Shown here: piece after piece, positions 47,442-56,220 of the stretch
Position numbering within the stretch: position 1 is the first letter of the stretch
Layout: each line of letters starts with the position of its first letter
Assembly: GCF_000278275.1 (NCBI RefSeq)
Contig: NZ_JH725147.1
Span: 2,053,063-2,117,062, forward strand
DNA: 64,000 bases
Direction: 5' to 3'
Origin: Bartonella tamiae Th239
GTDB taxonomy: Bacteria > Pseudomonadota > Alphaproteobacteria > Rhizobiales > Rhizobiaceae
Notes under the pieces: model-generated
Told to the model about the DNA's origin: nothing
What the model saw: only the letters and a program-made list of their open reading frames with translations
The model's database searches: none
Program-made: the position numbers and the translations under genes

Positions 47442-48341
47442 TTATTTATCCTTGTCTGGCAATTCAATGCCTGAAAATATTTTAATAACCGCTGCATCAT
47501 CTTGCTCCCCAAAACCAGCATTAGACGCTGCTGAAAACATTGAATAAGCCGTATTCGCCAAAGGAAGTGGAAATTTCAAAGAGAGACCTGTCTCACTCAC
47601 GAGACCTAAATCTTTAACAAATATATCTACAGCCGATTTTGGCGAATAATCCCCCTCAACAACATGTTTCATACGGTTTTCAAACATCCAGCTATTTCCT
47701 GCCGCATGGGTGACAACATCATACATCACATCCAATGGAATATTTGACCGCGCAGCAAGTGCCATCGCCTCAGCGCCTGCAGCTATATGTACACCAGCAA
47801 GAAGTTGATGAATAATTTTAACTGTCGAACCGAGCCCTATTTCTTCACCGATTTTATAAACTTTTCCTGCAATAGCATCAAGCAAAGGTTGTAGCTTTTC
47901 AAAAGCCGCATTTGTGCCTGAAGCCATAACGGTCATATCCCCTTTATTTGCTTTTAAAGCACCACCAGAAACTGGTGCATCAAGAACAAAAAGACCATAT
48001 TTTGACAAATTTTGTGCGATATCTTTTGCTTCTTTCGTCGCAATCGTTGAAGACATCATCACAGCGGCGCCTGGCTTCATACGACAAGCCAAACCATTTT
48101 CACCAAAAAGAACGGTTCGACATTGATCACTATTTACAAGCAAAAGTAAAACGGCATCAAGATTATCTGCATATTCACAATAAGCACCCGCTGCTAAAGC
48201 CCCATAATCTATTAATGTTTGACATTTAAATGAATCCACATCGACACCGAATGTTTTTAATCCAGCGAGAATGCATGATCGAGCCGCTCCCATGCCCATA
48301 GAGCCAAGCCCAGCAACACAGACATTATAATTTTTGTCCAT
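47442..48341 (-). CDS. ltnD: L-threonate dehydrogenase
   Basis: A 299-residue beta-hydroxyacid dehydrogenase. The dinucleotide motif is GLGSMGMGAA, the substrate loop DAPVSGG and the catalytic Lys lies in GSTVKIIHQLLAG. LtnD oxidises L-threonate to 2-oxo-tetronate with NAD. A strong GGAGGA ribosome binding site and first position in the seven-gene operon suggest that the promoter lies in the 277-bp region upstream, where I could not pick out a firm operator. Confidence 0.92.
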   Translation of the reverse strand: MDKNYNVCVAGLGSMGMGAARSCILAGLKTFGVDVDSFKCQTLIDYGALAAGAYCEYADNLDAVLLLLVNSDQCRTVLFGENGLACRMKPGAAVMMSSTIATKEAKDIAQNLSKYGLFVLDAPVSGGALKANKGDMTVMASGTNAAFEKLQPLLDAIAGKVYKIGEEIGLGSTVKIIHQLLAGVHIAAGAEAMALAARSNIPLDVMYDVVTHAAGNSWMFENRMKHVVEGDYSPKSAVDIFVKDLGLVSETGLSLKFPLPLANTAYSMFSAASNAGFGEQDDAAVIKIFSGIELPDKDK

Positions 48342-48576
48342 TCTGTCCTCCCTGCCTTTCCCGTCAGGTTAAACAAAAATTATAAAAATACAACAAATTT
48401 TAACAAATTATCACATAATAATTGTTTATTATATTGTAACATTTAAAAGAAGTTCTATTTTTTAATATAATTAGCGCGTTTTCAGAACATTCATGCGCTT
48501 TTATTGACCAGTTGGAAAAAATTTCATTCTTAAGGATGAATAGTCTATTATATCTATAGAGTTGTGGCACTTTATA

Positions 48577-48606
48577 AAAGATGCATATTTTTATGAATGT
48601 ATCTTT
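48577..48606 (-). terminator. Weak stem-loop downstream of histidine kinase gene
   Basis: AAAGATGCAT (48577-48586) pairs with ATGTATCTTT (48597-48606), one G-U pair, 13 bases past the kinase stop. The T tract on the minus strand is short (CTTTTAT), so termination is uncertain. Confidence 0.4.
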
Positions 48607-48618
48607 GTGACACTTTTC

Positions 48619-49992
48619 TTAATAAGAATGTCCGATAGGAAGACGTATTTCCACACAAAGACCTTGCCCATAAGGACTATCAACAAGTGTTAACGAGCCA
48701 CGATGCGCTTTGGCAACTTGGCTTGCTATCGATAATCCTAATCCCGTCCCAATTTCCTGCCCTGCGGTTTTACCACGTTGAAAACGCTCTAAAACATATT
48801 CACGTTCAGATATATGAATTCCCGGGCCTTCATCAATAACATCGACACACAAAAAACATTCATCTATTTTCGTTGTTAAACTAACCGAACCTTGCGTATA
48901 TCTTAGTGCATTATCAATAAGATTACGCAACATTTCACGCAGTGACACACGATCCCCGTTTAAAAAAACACGACGTGTTTTTGAATCATTATGCACCAAA
49001 ACACGTTCTCTCTCATCTGGATCAAGACGATTGATAACATCATCAATAAGAGTATCTACACCAACCTCATGATGATCTTTTTGCTCAAGACGGTGAGTAA
49101 TCGTCGCATCCATAAGAATTTGTGAAACGAGCTGGCTTGCCTGAAGTGTTGTGCGTTCAATTTTCAACAATCGATCATGCCGCCGATTACTGTCCTGTTC
49201 ATGAAGGGCAATATCAATATGCGAGCGTAAAGATGCCAAAGGTGTTCGAATTTGGTGCGCTGCATCAGCAACAAGATCACGCATACGCTTTAGAGATATT
49301 TCTAACCTTTGCATAAAAATATTAAGAGCAATGACCAGCGCATTCACTTCTCTAATCGGTTTAATCTGTAAAGGCGATAAATCTGAAGGATCACGTTGCA
49401 ACAAATCATTTTCAAGTTTTTTTAAAGGAGATAATGCGAGCCCTATCCCGATCCAAATAGCACCAAGGGCTATAAGCATTAAAGCACCTATGGAAATCAC
49501 CTCATAAGTGATAATATTTTTGCGCAGCGCATGATGCTCAAGCTGTGTTTGGGCAACGCGGATTGTTACCCAAAAAAATGCATCATTTTGCATCACAAAA
49601 CGTCCTACACTTACCACTCTTATTAATTCATTTTTATAATGAACTGTATCAAAACGTGGCTGACTGTTAGTTGCAAGATCAAGTCCAGTATCAAGATCAT
49701 CATAACCTGTAACATAATTGCCCAAATGATCACGAATAACATAAAACGTCCGATCTTTTCCTGAAAACATCGAAAATGAACCACTTGGTATTTCCACAAT
49801 CACTTTATCATTATCCGTTTGCACCGCATTGGCAATCATATAAGCAGAAGACGACAACAAACGGTCTGAAGCATTTCGGGTAGCTTGATCAATACCTTGC
49901 TGTACAAAAATAAAAAGGACACTACCAGAACTAAGAAGAAGCAAAAAAGCAAAACATGATATGCGCCATTGAAGAGAAAAATGTTGTTTCAC
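48619..49992 (-). CDS. TctE/QseC-like sensor histidine kinase
   Basis: A 457-residue inner-membrane kinase. Two helices (about residues 10-32 and 160-180) flank a periplasmic sensor of ~120 residues. The H box VADAAHQIRTPLASLRSHI is that of TctE-type kinases; NLIDNALRYT, DEGPGIHI and GTGLGLSI form the ATP-binding core. The start is GTG at 49992, overlapping the stop of the binding-protein gene (GTGA). It is therefore coupled to both the binding protein and the response regulator, which suggests that the bound protein signals through it. Confidence 0.92.
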   Translation of the reverse strand: MKQHFSLQWRISCFAFLLLLSSGSVLFIFVQQGIDQATRNASDRLLSSSAYMIANAVQTDNDKVIVEIPSGSFSMFSGKDRTFYVIRDHLGNYVTGYDDLDTGLDLATNSQPRFDTVHYKNELIRVVSVGRFVMQNDAFFWVTIRVAQTQLEHHALRKNIITYEVISIGALMLIALGAIWIGIGLALSPLKKLENDLLQRDPSDLSPLQIKPIREVNALVIALNIFMQRLEISLKRMRDLVADAAHQIRTPLASLRSHIDIALHEQDSNRRHDRLLKIERTTLQASQLVSQILMDATITHRLEQKDHHEVGVDTLIDDVINRLDPDERERVLVHNDSKTRRVFLNGDRVSLREMLRNLIDNALRYTQGSVSLTTKIDECFLCVDVIDEGPGIHISEREYVLERFQRGKTAGQEIGTGLGLSIASQVAKAHRGSLTLVDSPYGQGLCVEIRLPIGHSY

Positions 49993-51122
49993 TCGCCATG
50001 CCTATCGTCTAATATTTTATCATTTTGCAAATTTGTTGCACCGATAACTTCATGCCAAACTTTTAAAAATTGTGTTCGTTTTTGATGATCATAAGCAATC
50101 AATAAAGATGGCATAAAAGCGATTGGCTGTACTGTTCCTGAACTCATTTTCAAAATCGTTTGCTTATTAAATTGACTTTTAAAATCTTGTGTCACAGATT
50201 CAAATCCTATTTCTCCTGAAGCAATTTCTTGACCTTGGTTTGATAATAAAAAATCAATAAATCTTTTTGCAGTTTGTGGATTTTTGGCTGTTCTTGGGAT
50301 AAGAACCGAACGCGATAAAACCAAAGCATAATCATTTGGAACGATAATGCCCAAATCTTTGTTTGAAGATGCACGAGCAAAGGCATACGATCCTAAAACA
50401 TTATAAGCCAATGTTAATCTTTCTTCCTCTAATGCATCAAGAAGCTCAGATGATGAACGGCTTAAATAAACATCAATATCTGCAAAGACATTTGTCATTT
50501 GCCAAAATTTAGATGAAATTAAAACATCATGCGTCGCCAAAACATACCCAACCCCAGATGTTGCGATATTATACGTTCCCACTTTTTTCATAAATCGGCT
50601 TTTGTTTTTTTCTAAAAGCTTAATAAGTTGCAAATGCGTTCTTGGAGCTTCACCGTCACTTAAAAATTTTCGATTATAAACAATGACAGCTGGCTCAAAT
50701 GTAAAGCCATAAACTTCATTGCGCCAATGAGCCCAATCAGGAAGACGATGCAAGTTTGGTGACCGATAGGAAAGTGCATAAGCATCATTGGCCAATTTCA
50801 TCTGTAGATCAGCGGCGGATGAAATAATGAGATCAGCTTCTGGTTGTAAGTCATGACGCAGAATGCTGTTAAAAATGATGCCACTTTCAAGTTCTTTATA
50901 ATAGATAGAAACATCTGGATTATTTCTTTGAAATGACTCACTAAATTTTGAAAAAAGGGAAGAATCTGTCGTCCCGTAAATGACCAATAATTGTTGATCA
51001 CTCATTGTTTGATTTTGTGGATAAGCGATAAATTGCGCATGAAGTGTCTTACAAAGAAGCGCAAAAAAAACAAATAGTCCACAAAACACGACAAAGCAAA
51101 AATTCTTAATGCGAGTGACCAT
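49989..51122 (-). CDS. Periplasmic solute-binding protein within two-component operon
   Basis: A 377-residue class of iron(III)/sugar-phosphate/organophosphate-type binding protein (SBP family 1/AfuA-PgtC like). The ATG at 51122 has AGGAG four to five bases upstream and overlaps the regulator gene by 17 bases. The N-terminus is a long hydrophobic segment ending KTLHAQ, either a signal peptide or membrane anchor. It is clearly paralogous to the importer binding protein at 52030: both share the aligned pieces MDLQLKLA/ADLQMKLA, SGVGFV/SGVGYV, FWQ, NVIGSYA/NVLGSYA and IIPR/LIPR. Sandwiched between regulator and kinase genes, it probably acts as a sensor subunit rather than a transport component. 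Confidence 0.85.
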   Translation of the reverse strand: MVTRIKNFCFVVFCGLFVFFALLCKTLHAQFIAYPQNQTMSDQQLLVIYGTTDSSLFSKFSESFQRNNPDVSIYYKELESGIIFNSILRHDLQPEADLIISSAADLQMKLANDAYALSYRSPNLHRLPDWAHWRNEVYGFTFEPAVIVYNRKFLSDGEAPRTHLQLIKLLEKNKSRFMKKVGTYNIATSGVGYVLATHDVLISSKFWQMTNVFADIDVYLSRSSSELLDALEEERLTLAYNVLGSYAFARASSNKDLGIIVPNDYALVLSRSVLIPRTAKNPQTAKRFIDFLLSNQGQEIASGEIGFESVTQDFKSQFNKQTILKMSSGTVQPIAFMPSLLIAYDHQKRTQFLKVWHEVIGATNLQNDKILDDRHGE

Positions 51123-51786
51123 GGCGCTCCTGAACACGATACCCAATACCGCGCAATGTAAGAATTTCAATATCAGCTTTTTCAAGCTTGCGCCTTAAGC
51201 GCGAAATATAAACCTCAACTGCGTTGAAAGAAACATCATCCTCAATATCAAAAAGACGCGTCATGAGCATTTCTTTGGTGACTGCACGCCCTAAATAATG
51301 AATTAAAATTTCTAAAAGTTTAAATTCGCGTCGATTATATTCTATTTCCTGACCTGCGATTACCAATTGATGCGCTGCCAAATCAATGCGCGTATTACCA
51401 ATAGTAACGATATTGCTTGTCATCCCACCAAGACGACGTATTGCTGCCCGCAGACGTGCTTCCAATTCACGAAAATCAAAAGGTTTAACCAAATAGTCAT
51501 CCGCACCCAGATCAAACAGACTGAGCTTATCATCAATTTCTGAGCGCGCAGTAATAACAACAATTGGAAGAGAAAAACCGAAATGTCGCAGTGCTTTAAT
51601 AATTTCAAATCCGCTTTTTTTCGGCAGCATTAAATCTAGCACCAGTGCATCAAAATCATGCGCCCGCGCAGTTATAAGCGCATCTTCACCATCTTGTACC
51701 CAAACAATAAAATGACCAAGTTGCTTTAAACGTGCTGCTATTGCCTCGCCTAAATCTTCATTATCTTCGACAAGAAGAATATGCAT
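51106..51786 (-). CDS. TctD/QseB-like response regulator
   Basis: A 226-residue OmpR-family regulator. The receiver has the acidic VEDNEDLGE, the phospho-Asp in LVLDLMLPKK and Lys in DYLVKPFDFRE. The winged-helix domain ends VEVYISRLRRKLEKADIEILTLRGIGYRV. First gene of the regulator/binding-protein/kinase operon. Its promoter region is divergent to the importer operon, which it most likely controls. Confidence 0.93.
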   Translation of the reverse strand: MHILLVEDNEDLGEAIAARLKQLGHFIVWVQDGEDALITARAHDFDALVLDLMLPKKSGFEIIKALRHFGFSLPIVVITARSEIDDKLSLFDLGADDYLVKPFDFRELEARLRAAIRRLGGMTSNIVTIGNTRIDLAAHQLVIAGQEIEYNRREFKLLEILIHYLGRAVTKEMLMTRLFDIEDDVSFNAVEVYISRLRRKLEKADIEILTLRGIGYRVQERHGHSH

Positions 51787-51893
51787 TGCCCCTCCTCCCT
51801 CGTTTTTTTTAAAACATGTTTTTCCTACATTTTTTATAAAACGATCTCATCTATAGAGGCATAAGAAATTCCTCTTGTCAAAAAATATAGATT

Positions 51894-51933
51894 TATGACA
51901 GCTTCTTGTCAGCTTTATCTGTCATAGTATAAA
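51894..51933. promoter_or_regulatory. Operator/promoter of importer operon and divergent regulator operon
   Basis: TATGACAG (51894-51901) and its exact inverted copy CTGTCATA (51919-51926) flank a third TTGTCAG (51906-51912). TTGTCA (51906-51911), a 16-bp spacer and TATAAA (51928-51933) form a sigma70-like promoter reading toward 52030. The CTGTCATA motif also occurs twice upstream of the hydrolase/importer operon at 41.4 kb, suggesting one shared regulator, either PhoB or the adjacent response regulator. Confidence 0.55.
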
Positions 51934-52029
51934 ATGGATTGCCCTTAATCTATGGAGGAGACGGGCAAACTTTATAAAATCATAAAAGCAATCAATAAAA
52001 TTGCTTAATTCATTGGAGGAGGAACCCAA

Positions 52030-53124
52030 ATGAGATTTAAATCTATTGCGACTGGCGCTACTTTTGCAGCAAGCCTTATACTAGCCACCTTGCCTGTTAA
52101 GGCACAGGAATTACCAGAAGGCTATCCTGCAGATTATAGTGATCTTATTGCCAAAGCAAAAAAAGAAGGGCGTGTTTCTTTATATGCAGCCACGGATGAA
52201 GAACAGGCGACCGCATTATTAACTGCATTTACACAAAAATATGGCATTCAAGTCGATTATACTGATATGGGCACAAACAATGCCTATAGCCGAACCATTG
52301 CTGAGGCAGAGGCCAATCAAACTGGTGGCGACATCATTTGGAGTTCTGCAATGGACTTGCAATTAAAGCTTGCTGTTGATGGATACACAGAAACATACGA
52401 ATCACCTGAAATTAAAAACTTGCCTGAATGGGCGAATTATAAAAACATGGTTTATGCAACAACTGTTGAACCTGTGGGTACAATTTACAATACCAATAGC
52501 TTTCCTGATGATAGCTTCCCTAAAACGCGCGCAGCTTTAATTGCATATATTCAAAATCATCGTAAAGAATTATCGAATAAAATTGCAACATTTGATCCAG
52601 AAAAAAGTGGCGTTGGATTTGTAATTCAAACAAATGATGGACGTAGTAGTGAAAGTTTTTGGCAATTGGCAAAAGCCATGGGTGAAGCAAAAGTAAAAAG
52701 TTATTCTGCTACAGGAACGATGCGAGAAACTGTTGTTTCAGGCGAAAACGTTATGGCTGTTAATGTTATTGGGTCTTATGCTTTAAATTGGATCAAAAAT
52801 ACGCCCAATCTAGGTGTCGCCTTTGGCACTGATTATACCGCTGCCTTCTCCCGTCCTGCCATTATCCCACGCGGAGCGCCTCATCCGCATGCTGCACGTC
52901 TTTTTCTCGATTTCATGCTTTCAAAAGATGGGCAAACAGCGATCGCAGAAAAAGGGCTCCCTTCCATCAGAACAGATATTGAAGGCTATCTAGATCTCGA
53001 TTCACTTAATGATATGGTCGGCGGCAATCTTCAGCCAATTGCACTTGATGATGCTTTGTTGGAATATCTTAAACCACAAAACCGCGTGAAATTTTTCCGC
53101 GAATGGAATGCTGCAGTAAAATAA
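52030..53124 (+). CDS. Periplasmic binding protein of iron/sugar-phosphate-type ABC importer
   Basis: A 364-residue exported binding protein. GGAGGAGG directly before the ATG gives very strong translation initiation. The signal peptide runs to the PVKAQE cleavage region near residue 25. The mature fold matches the AfuA/FutA/PgtC class (SLYAATDEEQATALLTAF, DIIWSSAMDLQLK, AAFSRPAIIPRGAPHPHAA). Members bind ferric iron, hexose phosphates, phosphoglycerates or 2-aminoethylphosphonate, and sequence reading cannot decide between them. First gene of the importer operon, followed by an intercistronic hairpin that may keep its mRNA abundant. Confidence 0.9.
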   Translation: MRFKSIATGATFAASLILATLPVKAQELPEGYPADYSDLIAKAKKEGRVSLYAATDEEQATALLTAFTQKYGIQVDYTDMGTNNAYSRTIAEAEANQTGGDIIWSSAMDLQLKLAVDGYTETYESPEIKNLPEWANYKNMVYATTVEPVGTIYNTNSFPDDSFPKTRAALIAYIQNHRKELSNKIATFDPEKSGVGFVIQTNDGRSSESFWQLAKAMGEAKVKSYSATGTMRETVVSGENVMAVNVIGSYALNWIKNTPNLGVAFGTDYTAAFSRPAIIPRGAPHPHAARLFLDFMLSKDGQTAIAEKGLPSIRTDIEGYLDLDSLNDMVGGNLQPIALDDALLEYLKPQNRVKFFREWNAAVK

Positions 53125-53145
53125 ATAACGTCATCGTATGATCTA

Positions 53146-53167
53146 TGAGGGCAATATTTTGCCCTCA
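53146..53167 (+). other. Intercistronic stem-loop after binding-protein gene
   Basis: A perfect 9-bp stem TGAGGGCAA/TTGCCCTCA with a TATT loop, 22 bases after the stop. No T tract follows, so it is more likely an mRNA-stabilising or partial-termination element that raises binding protein over permease, as in other ABC operons. Confidence 0.65.
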
Positions 53168-53303
53168 CTCAACCGCAACATTTTTCAATTTATTAGATGT
53201 CAATTAGCATATCTTCATCAATTTTATGCATGAAAGACGCACGATTGAACATGTCTCATGCATGTTTTTTAAATTTAATTATTTGAAAGAAAGAAAGTAT
53301 AAA

Positions 53304-55031
53304 ATGGACCAAAGAACACTTCCTCCTCCAAGACCTTTTTCTTGGACAAGGCTCAAAGCCGATGCCGTCATTTACCGTTGGCTGACCATTTTAATTGTAA
53401 CAATCATAGTTTTGTCACCTGTCAGTCTTATCGTCTATCAAAGTTTTTTGGATGAAGCCTTTTTTAAATCAAATGCCACCTTTAGTCTTGATGCTTATCG
53501 ATTTGTTTTAACAGATCCTGACTTTTACCGTGCGCTATGGACAACAATACTTATCGCTGTTGGTATGGTTGTCATTTCTGTTCCTTTAGGAGGTATTCTT
53601 GCCTTTTTACTGACACGGACCGATTTGAAATTTCGCGGTCCTTTAGAAATACTCGTTCTGGTTCCAATGTTTATTTCATCAATTGTGCTTGCATTTGGGT
53701 ATACCATTTCAATGGGACCATCAGGTTTTCTCAGCATTTGGGCGCGCAATATTTTAGGCTTTATTCCTTGGAATATTAATTCTGTTGGTGGTATTATTTT
53801 GGTCGCAGCACTAAGCCACGTCCCTTATGTTTACCTTTATGTGACAGCAGCCATGCGCAATCTTCCTTCTGATCTTGAAGAAGCTGCACGTACGACAGGG
53901 GCTTCTATTTTTCGCGTTTCACGCGATGTCACTCTTCCCATGGTATTGCCTTCGCTCATTTTTGCCGCAGCACTTAATCTGCTTTTAGGATTTGAACAAT
54001 TTGGCATTCCTCTTGTCCTTGGTGACCCATCTGGAACTCTTGTATTAACAACCTATATTTATAAACTCACAACATTATTTGGCGTTCCCACATATCAATT
54101 GATGGCTGTTGTTGCCATGGTTTTGATCATTCTTACTTTGCCACTAATTTTTGCACAACGCCAAATTTTAAAACATAGTCGTCGCTATGCCGCCCTTGGT
54201 GGCAAAGGCGCGCGCGCTTCTCCGCTTAAACTTGGAGCAAAAGGACAGGTCATTGCATTAACAGTCATAGGTTTATGGCTCTTTATTTCAGTACTTGTTC
54301 CAGTCGGCGGCATTACATTACGTGCTTTTGTGAATGCTTGGGGACAAGATATTAATATTTTTGATCACTTTACTTTAGCAAATTTTAATCGCCTTTGGGA
54401 AGTGCGCAATTTATCAACTGGTATTATCAATACAATTATTCTTGGTGTTTTTGGGGCACTTTTGGCAGTCTTTGTTTATCTATTAATTGGACTTTCTGGT
54501 CATAGAAATCGCGGTGCAAGTGGCACTTTGCTTGATTATATTATTTTACTACCGCGAGCATTGCCGGGTTTAATTATCGGTCTTGCCGTTTATTGGGTCT
54601 TTTTGTTCGTCCCTTTTTTAACACCATTACGCCCAACACTTTTTTCATTATTAATTGCCTATATGATCGTTGGACTTGCGTATGGTTTACGCTTACTTCA
54701 AGGCACGCTTTTACAAGTTTCACCTGAGCTTGAAGAAGCCGCTCGAACAAGTGGGGCCACGATTGGGCGAACATGGCGCGATATTGTTGTGCCACTCGTT
54801 CGTCCTGGGCTCACTGGAGCATGGGCACTCATCATGATTATATTTTTACGTGATTATTCAACAGGTGTTTATCTTATGGGAGCCAACACAGGTGTTATTG
54901 GATCTTTAATCGTCCAACAATTTGAATCTGGCGCTATGGACACCATTGCCGCCCTTGCATTTGTCAGTATTGTTCTAACAGCAGCAGCCCTCGCGCTTGC
55001 TTTGAAACTGGGAGCGAAAATCAATGAATAG
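53304..55031 (+). CDS. Fused two-domain ABC permease (FbpB/AfuB type)
   Basis: A 575-residue permease from the ATG at 53304, which has a GAAAGAAAG-like purine stretch upstream; the frame is open from 53226 but with weaker starts. Two homologous halves each hold about six helices and one EAA loop (LEEAARTTGASIFRVSRD and LEEAARTSGATIGRTWRD), typical of ferric-iron/sugar-phosphate importers where one chain replaces two permeases. The stop overlaps the ATPase start by eight bases. Confidence 0.92.
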   Translation: MDQRTLPPPRPFSWTRLKADAVIYRWLTILIVTIIVLSPVSLIVYQSFLDEAFFKSNATFSLDAYRFVLTDPDFYRALWTTILIAVGMVVISVPLGGILAFLLTRTDLKFRGPLEILVLVPMFISSIVLAFGYTISMGPSGFLSIWARNILGFIPWNINSVGGIILVAALSHVPYVYLYVTAAMRNLPSDLEEAARTTGASIFRVSRDVTLPMVLPSLIFAAALNLLLGFEQFGIPLVLGDPSGTLVLTTYIYKLTTLFGVPTYQLMAVVAMVLIILTLPLIFAQRQILKHSRRYAALGGKGARASPLKLGAKGQVIALTVIGLWLFISVLVPVGGITLRAFVNAWGQDINIFDHFTLANFNRLWEVRNLSTGIINTIILGVFGALLAVFVYLLIGLSGHRNRGASGTLLDYIILLPRALPGLIIGLAVYWVFLFVPFLTPLRPTLFSLLIAYMIVGLAYGLRLLQGTLLQVSPELEEAARTSGATIGRTWRDIVVPLVRPGLTGAWALIMIIFLRDYSTGVYLMGANTGVIGSLIVQQFESGAMDTIAALAFVSIVLTAAALALALKLGAKINE

Positions 55032-56109
55032 AACAGAACTTGTTGTTAAAAATGTTGAAAAATGGCTTGGAGGATTACAAATCCTTAAAGGCGTTGATTT
55101 CACGGCTCAACGTGGCTCAATTGTTGCTCTTCTAGGAGGATCAGGATCAGGCAAAACAACTCTTTTACGATGTATTGCTGGATTAGAAAATCCAGAAATA
55201 GGCTATGTCCAAATTGGTGATAAGACTGCAAGAGATAGTGAAAAAAACATCCAATTACCCCCTGAACAACGTCACATTGGACTTGTTTTTCAATCCTATG
55301 CGTTGTGGCCTCATCGAACTGTGTATGAAAATGTGGCTTATGGATTAAAACTACGTAAAGTTAACAACGAAGAAATTAAAAAACGTGTCAATCATATTTT
55401 AAAAACAATGGGGCTTGATCATTTGGCTGAGCGATATCCAAGCCAATTATCAGGCGGTCAGCAGCAACGCGTATCAATCTGTCGCGCCGTTGTTTATGAA
55501 CCTCGTGTTTTATTGCTTGACGAACCATTGTCTAATTTGGATGCAAAATTACGCGAAGAAGCACGCTACTGGATAAGAAAACTTATTCTTGAATTGGATA
55601 TTTGTGCCATCCTTGTAACACATGACCAAACGGAAGCATTGGCTGCTGCTGATCATATTCTCCTTTTACAAAATGGTCGTATCATTCAACATGGAACACC
55701 GCTTGAAATTTATTCCAATCCCAACTGCTTTTATTCTGCTGAATTTCTTGGGGCAAACAATGTTGCTGAAGGAAAAATTTTGAAAATAGATGGAAAAATC
55801 GCGGTTATTGGTTCGGATAATTGGACCTTAACGGGAACATTGCGTGACGAAGACCCCAGCAATATTGGAGATATTGTAAAAGCTGTTATTCGTCTTGAGC
55901 ATATTCATGTGCATGAAAATACCAATAATGATCCATCACTTGCAACAACACCCATGCACTTAGATGCCAGTCTTTATTTAGGAGATCGTTGGGAATATCG
56001 CTTACATCAAGGCGATTTGGAAATAAAAGCAAGCGGAGCTCGTACTTTGCAAGAAGGAAATGTTCAGGTCAGTATTAAACCAGAAGATATTTGGATTTTT
56101 AAACAATAA
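55024..56109 (+). CDS. ABC importer ATPase (FbpC/AfuC/PotA-like)
   Basis: A 361-residue ATPase. Walker A is GGSGSGKTT, the signature LSGGQQQRV, Walker B VLLLDEPLSNLDAKLRE and switch His LVTHDQTEA. A C-terminal OB/TOBE regulatory domain starts around residue 245 (GANNVAEGKI) and ends VSIKPEDIWIF. It completes the importer with the binding protein and fused permease, and is followed by a strong terminator. Confidence 0.94.
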   Translation: MNRTELVVKNVEKWLGGLQILKGVDFTAQRGSIVALLGGSGSGKTTLLRCIAGLENPEIGYVQIGDKTARDSEKNIQLPPEQRHIGLVFQSYALWPHRTVYENVAYGLKLRKVNNEEIKKRVNHILKTMGLDHLAERYPSQLSGGQQQRVSICRAVVYEPRVLLLDEPLSNLDAKLREEARYWIRKLILELDICAILVTHDQTEALAAADHILLLQNGRIIQHGTPLEIYSNPNCFYSAEFLGANNVAEGKILKIDGKIAVIGSDNWTLTGTLRDEDPSNIGDIVKAVIRLEHIHVHENTNNDPSLATTPMHLDASLYLGDRWEYRLHQGDLEIKASGARTLQEGNVQVSIKPEDIWIFKQ

Positions 56110-56124
56110 ATAAATGACAAAGTC

Positions 56125-56160
56125 AAAACGCTCTGTTTATTCAATAAGCAGAGCGTTTTA
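56125..56160 (+). terminator. Rho-independent terminator after importer operon
   Basis: Stem of ~16 bp: AAAACGCTCTG...TTAT (56125-56140) with ATAA...CAGAGCGTTTT (56144-56159), a three-base loop, one G-U pair. The A-rich 5' arm and T-rich 3' arm make it potentially bidirectional. Confidence 0.88.
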
Positions 56161-56220
56161 TAAATTAACGATTTTATCAATCATTTTATGTGATCATAGT
56201 TAAATCGTCACTTTAAGATA

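Noticed and set aside
52030-56109. Naming the importer as ferric iron (fbpABC) or hexose phosphate (afuABC)
   Set aside because: The family includes several substrates and the metal- or phosphate-binding residues could not be settled from the sequence alone.
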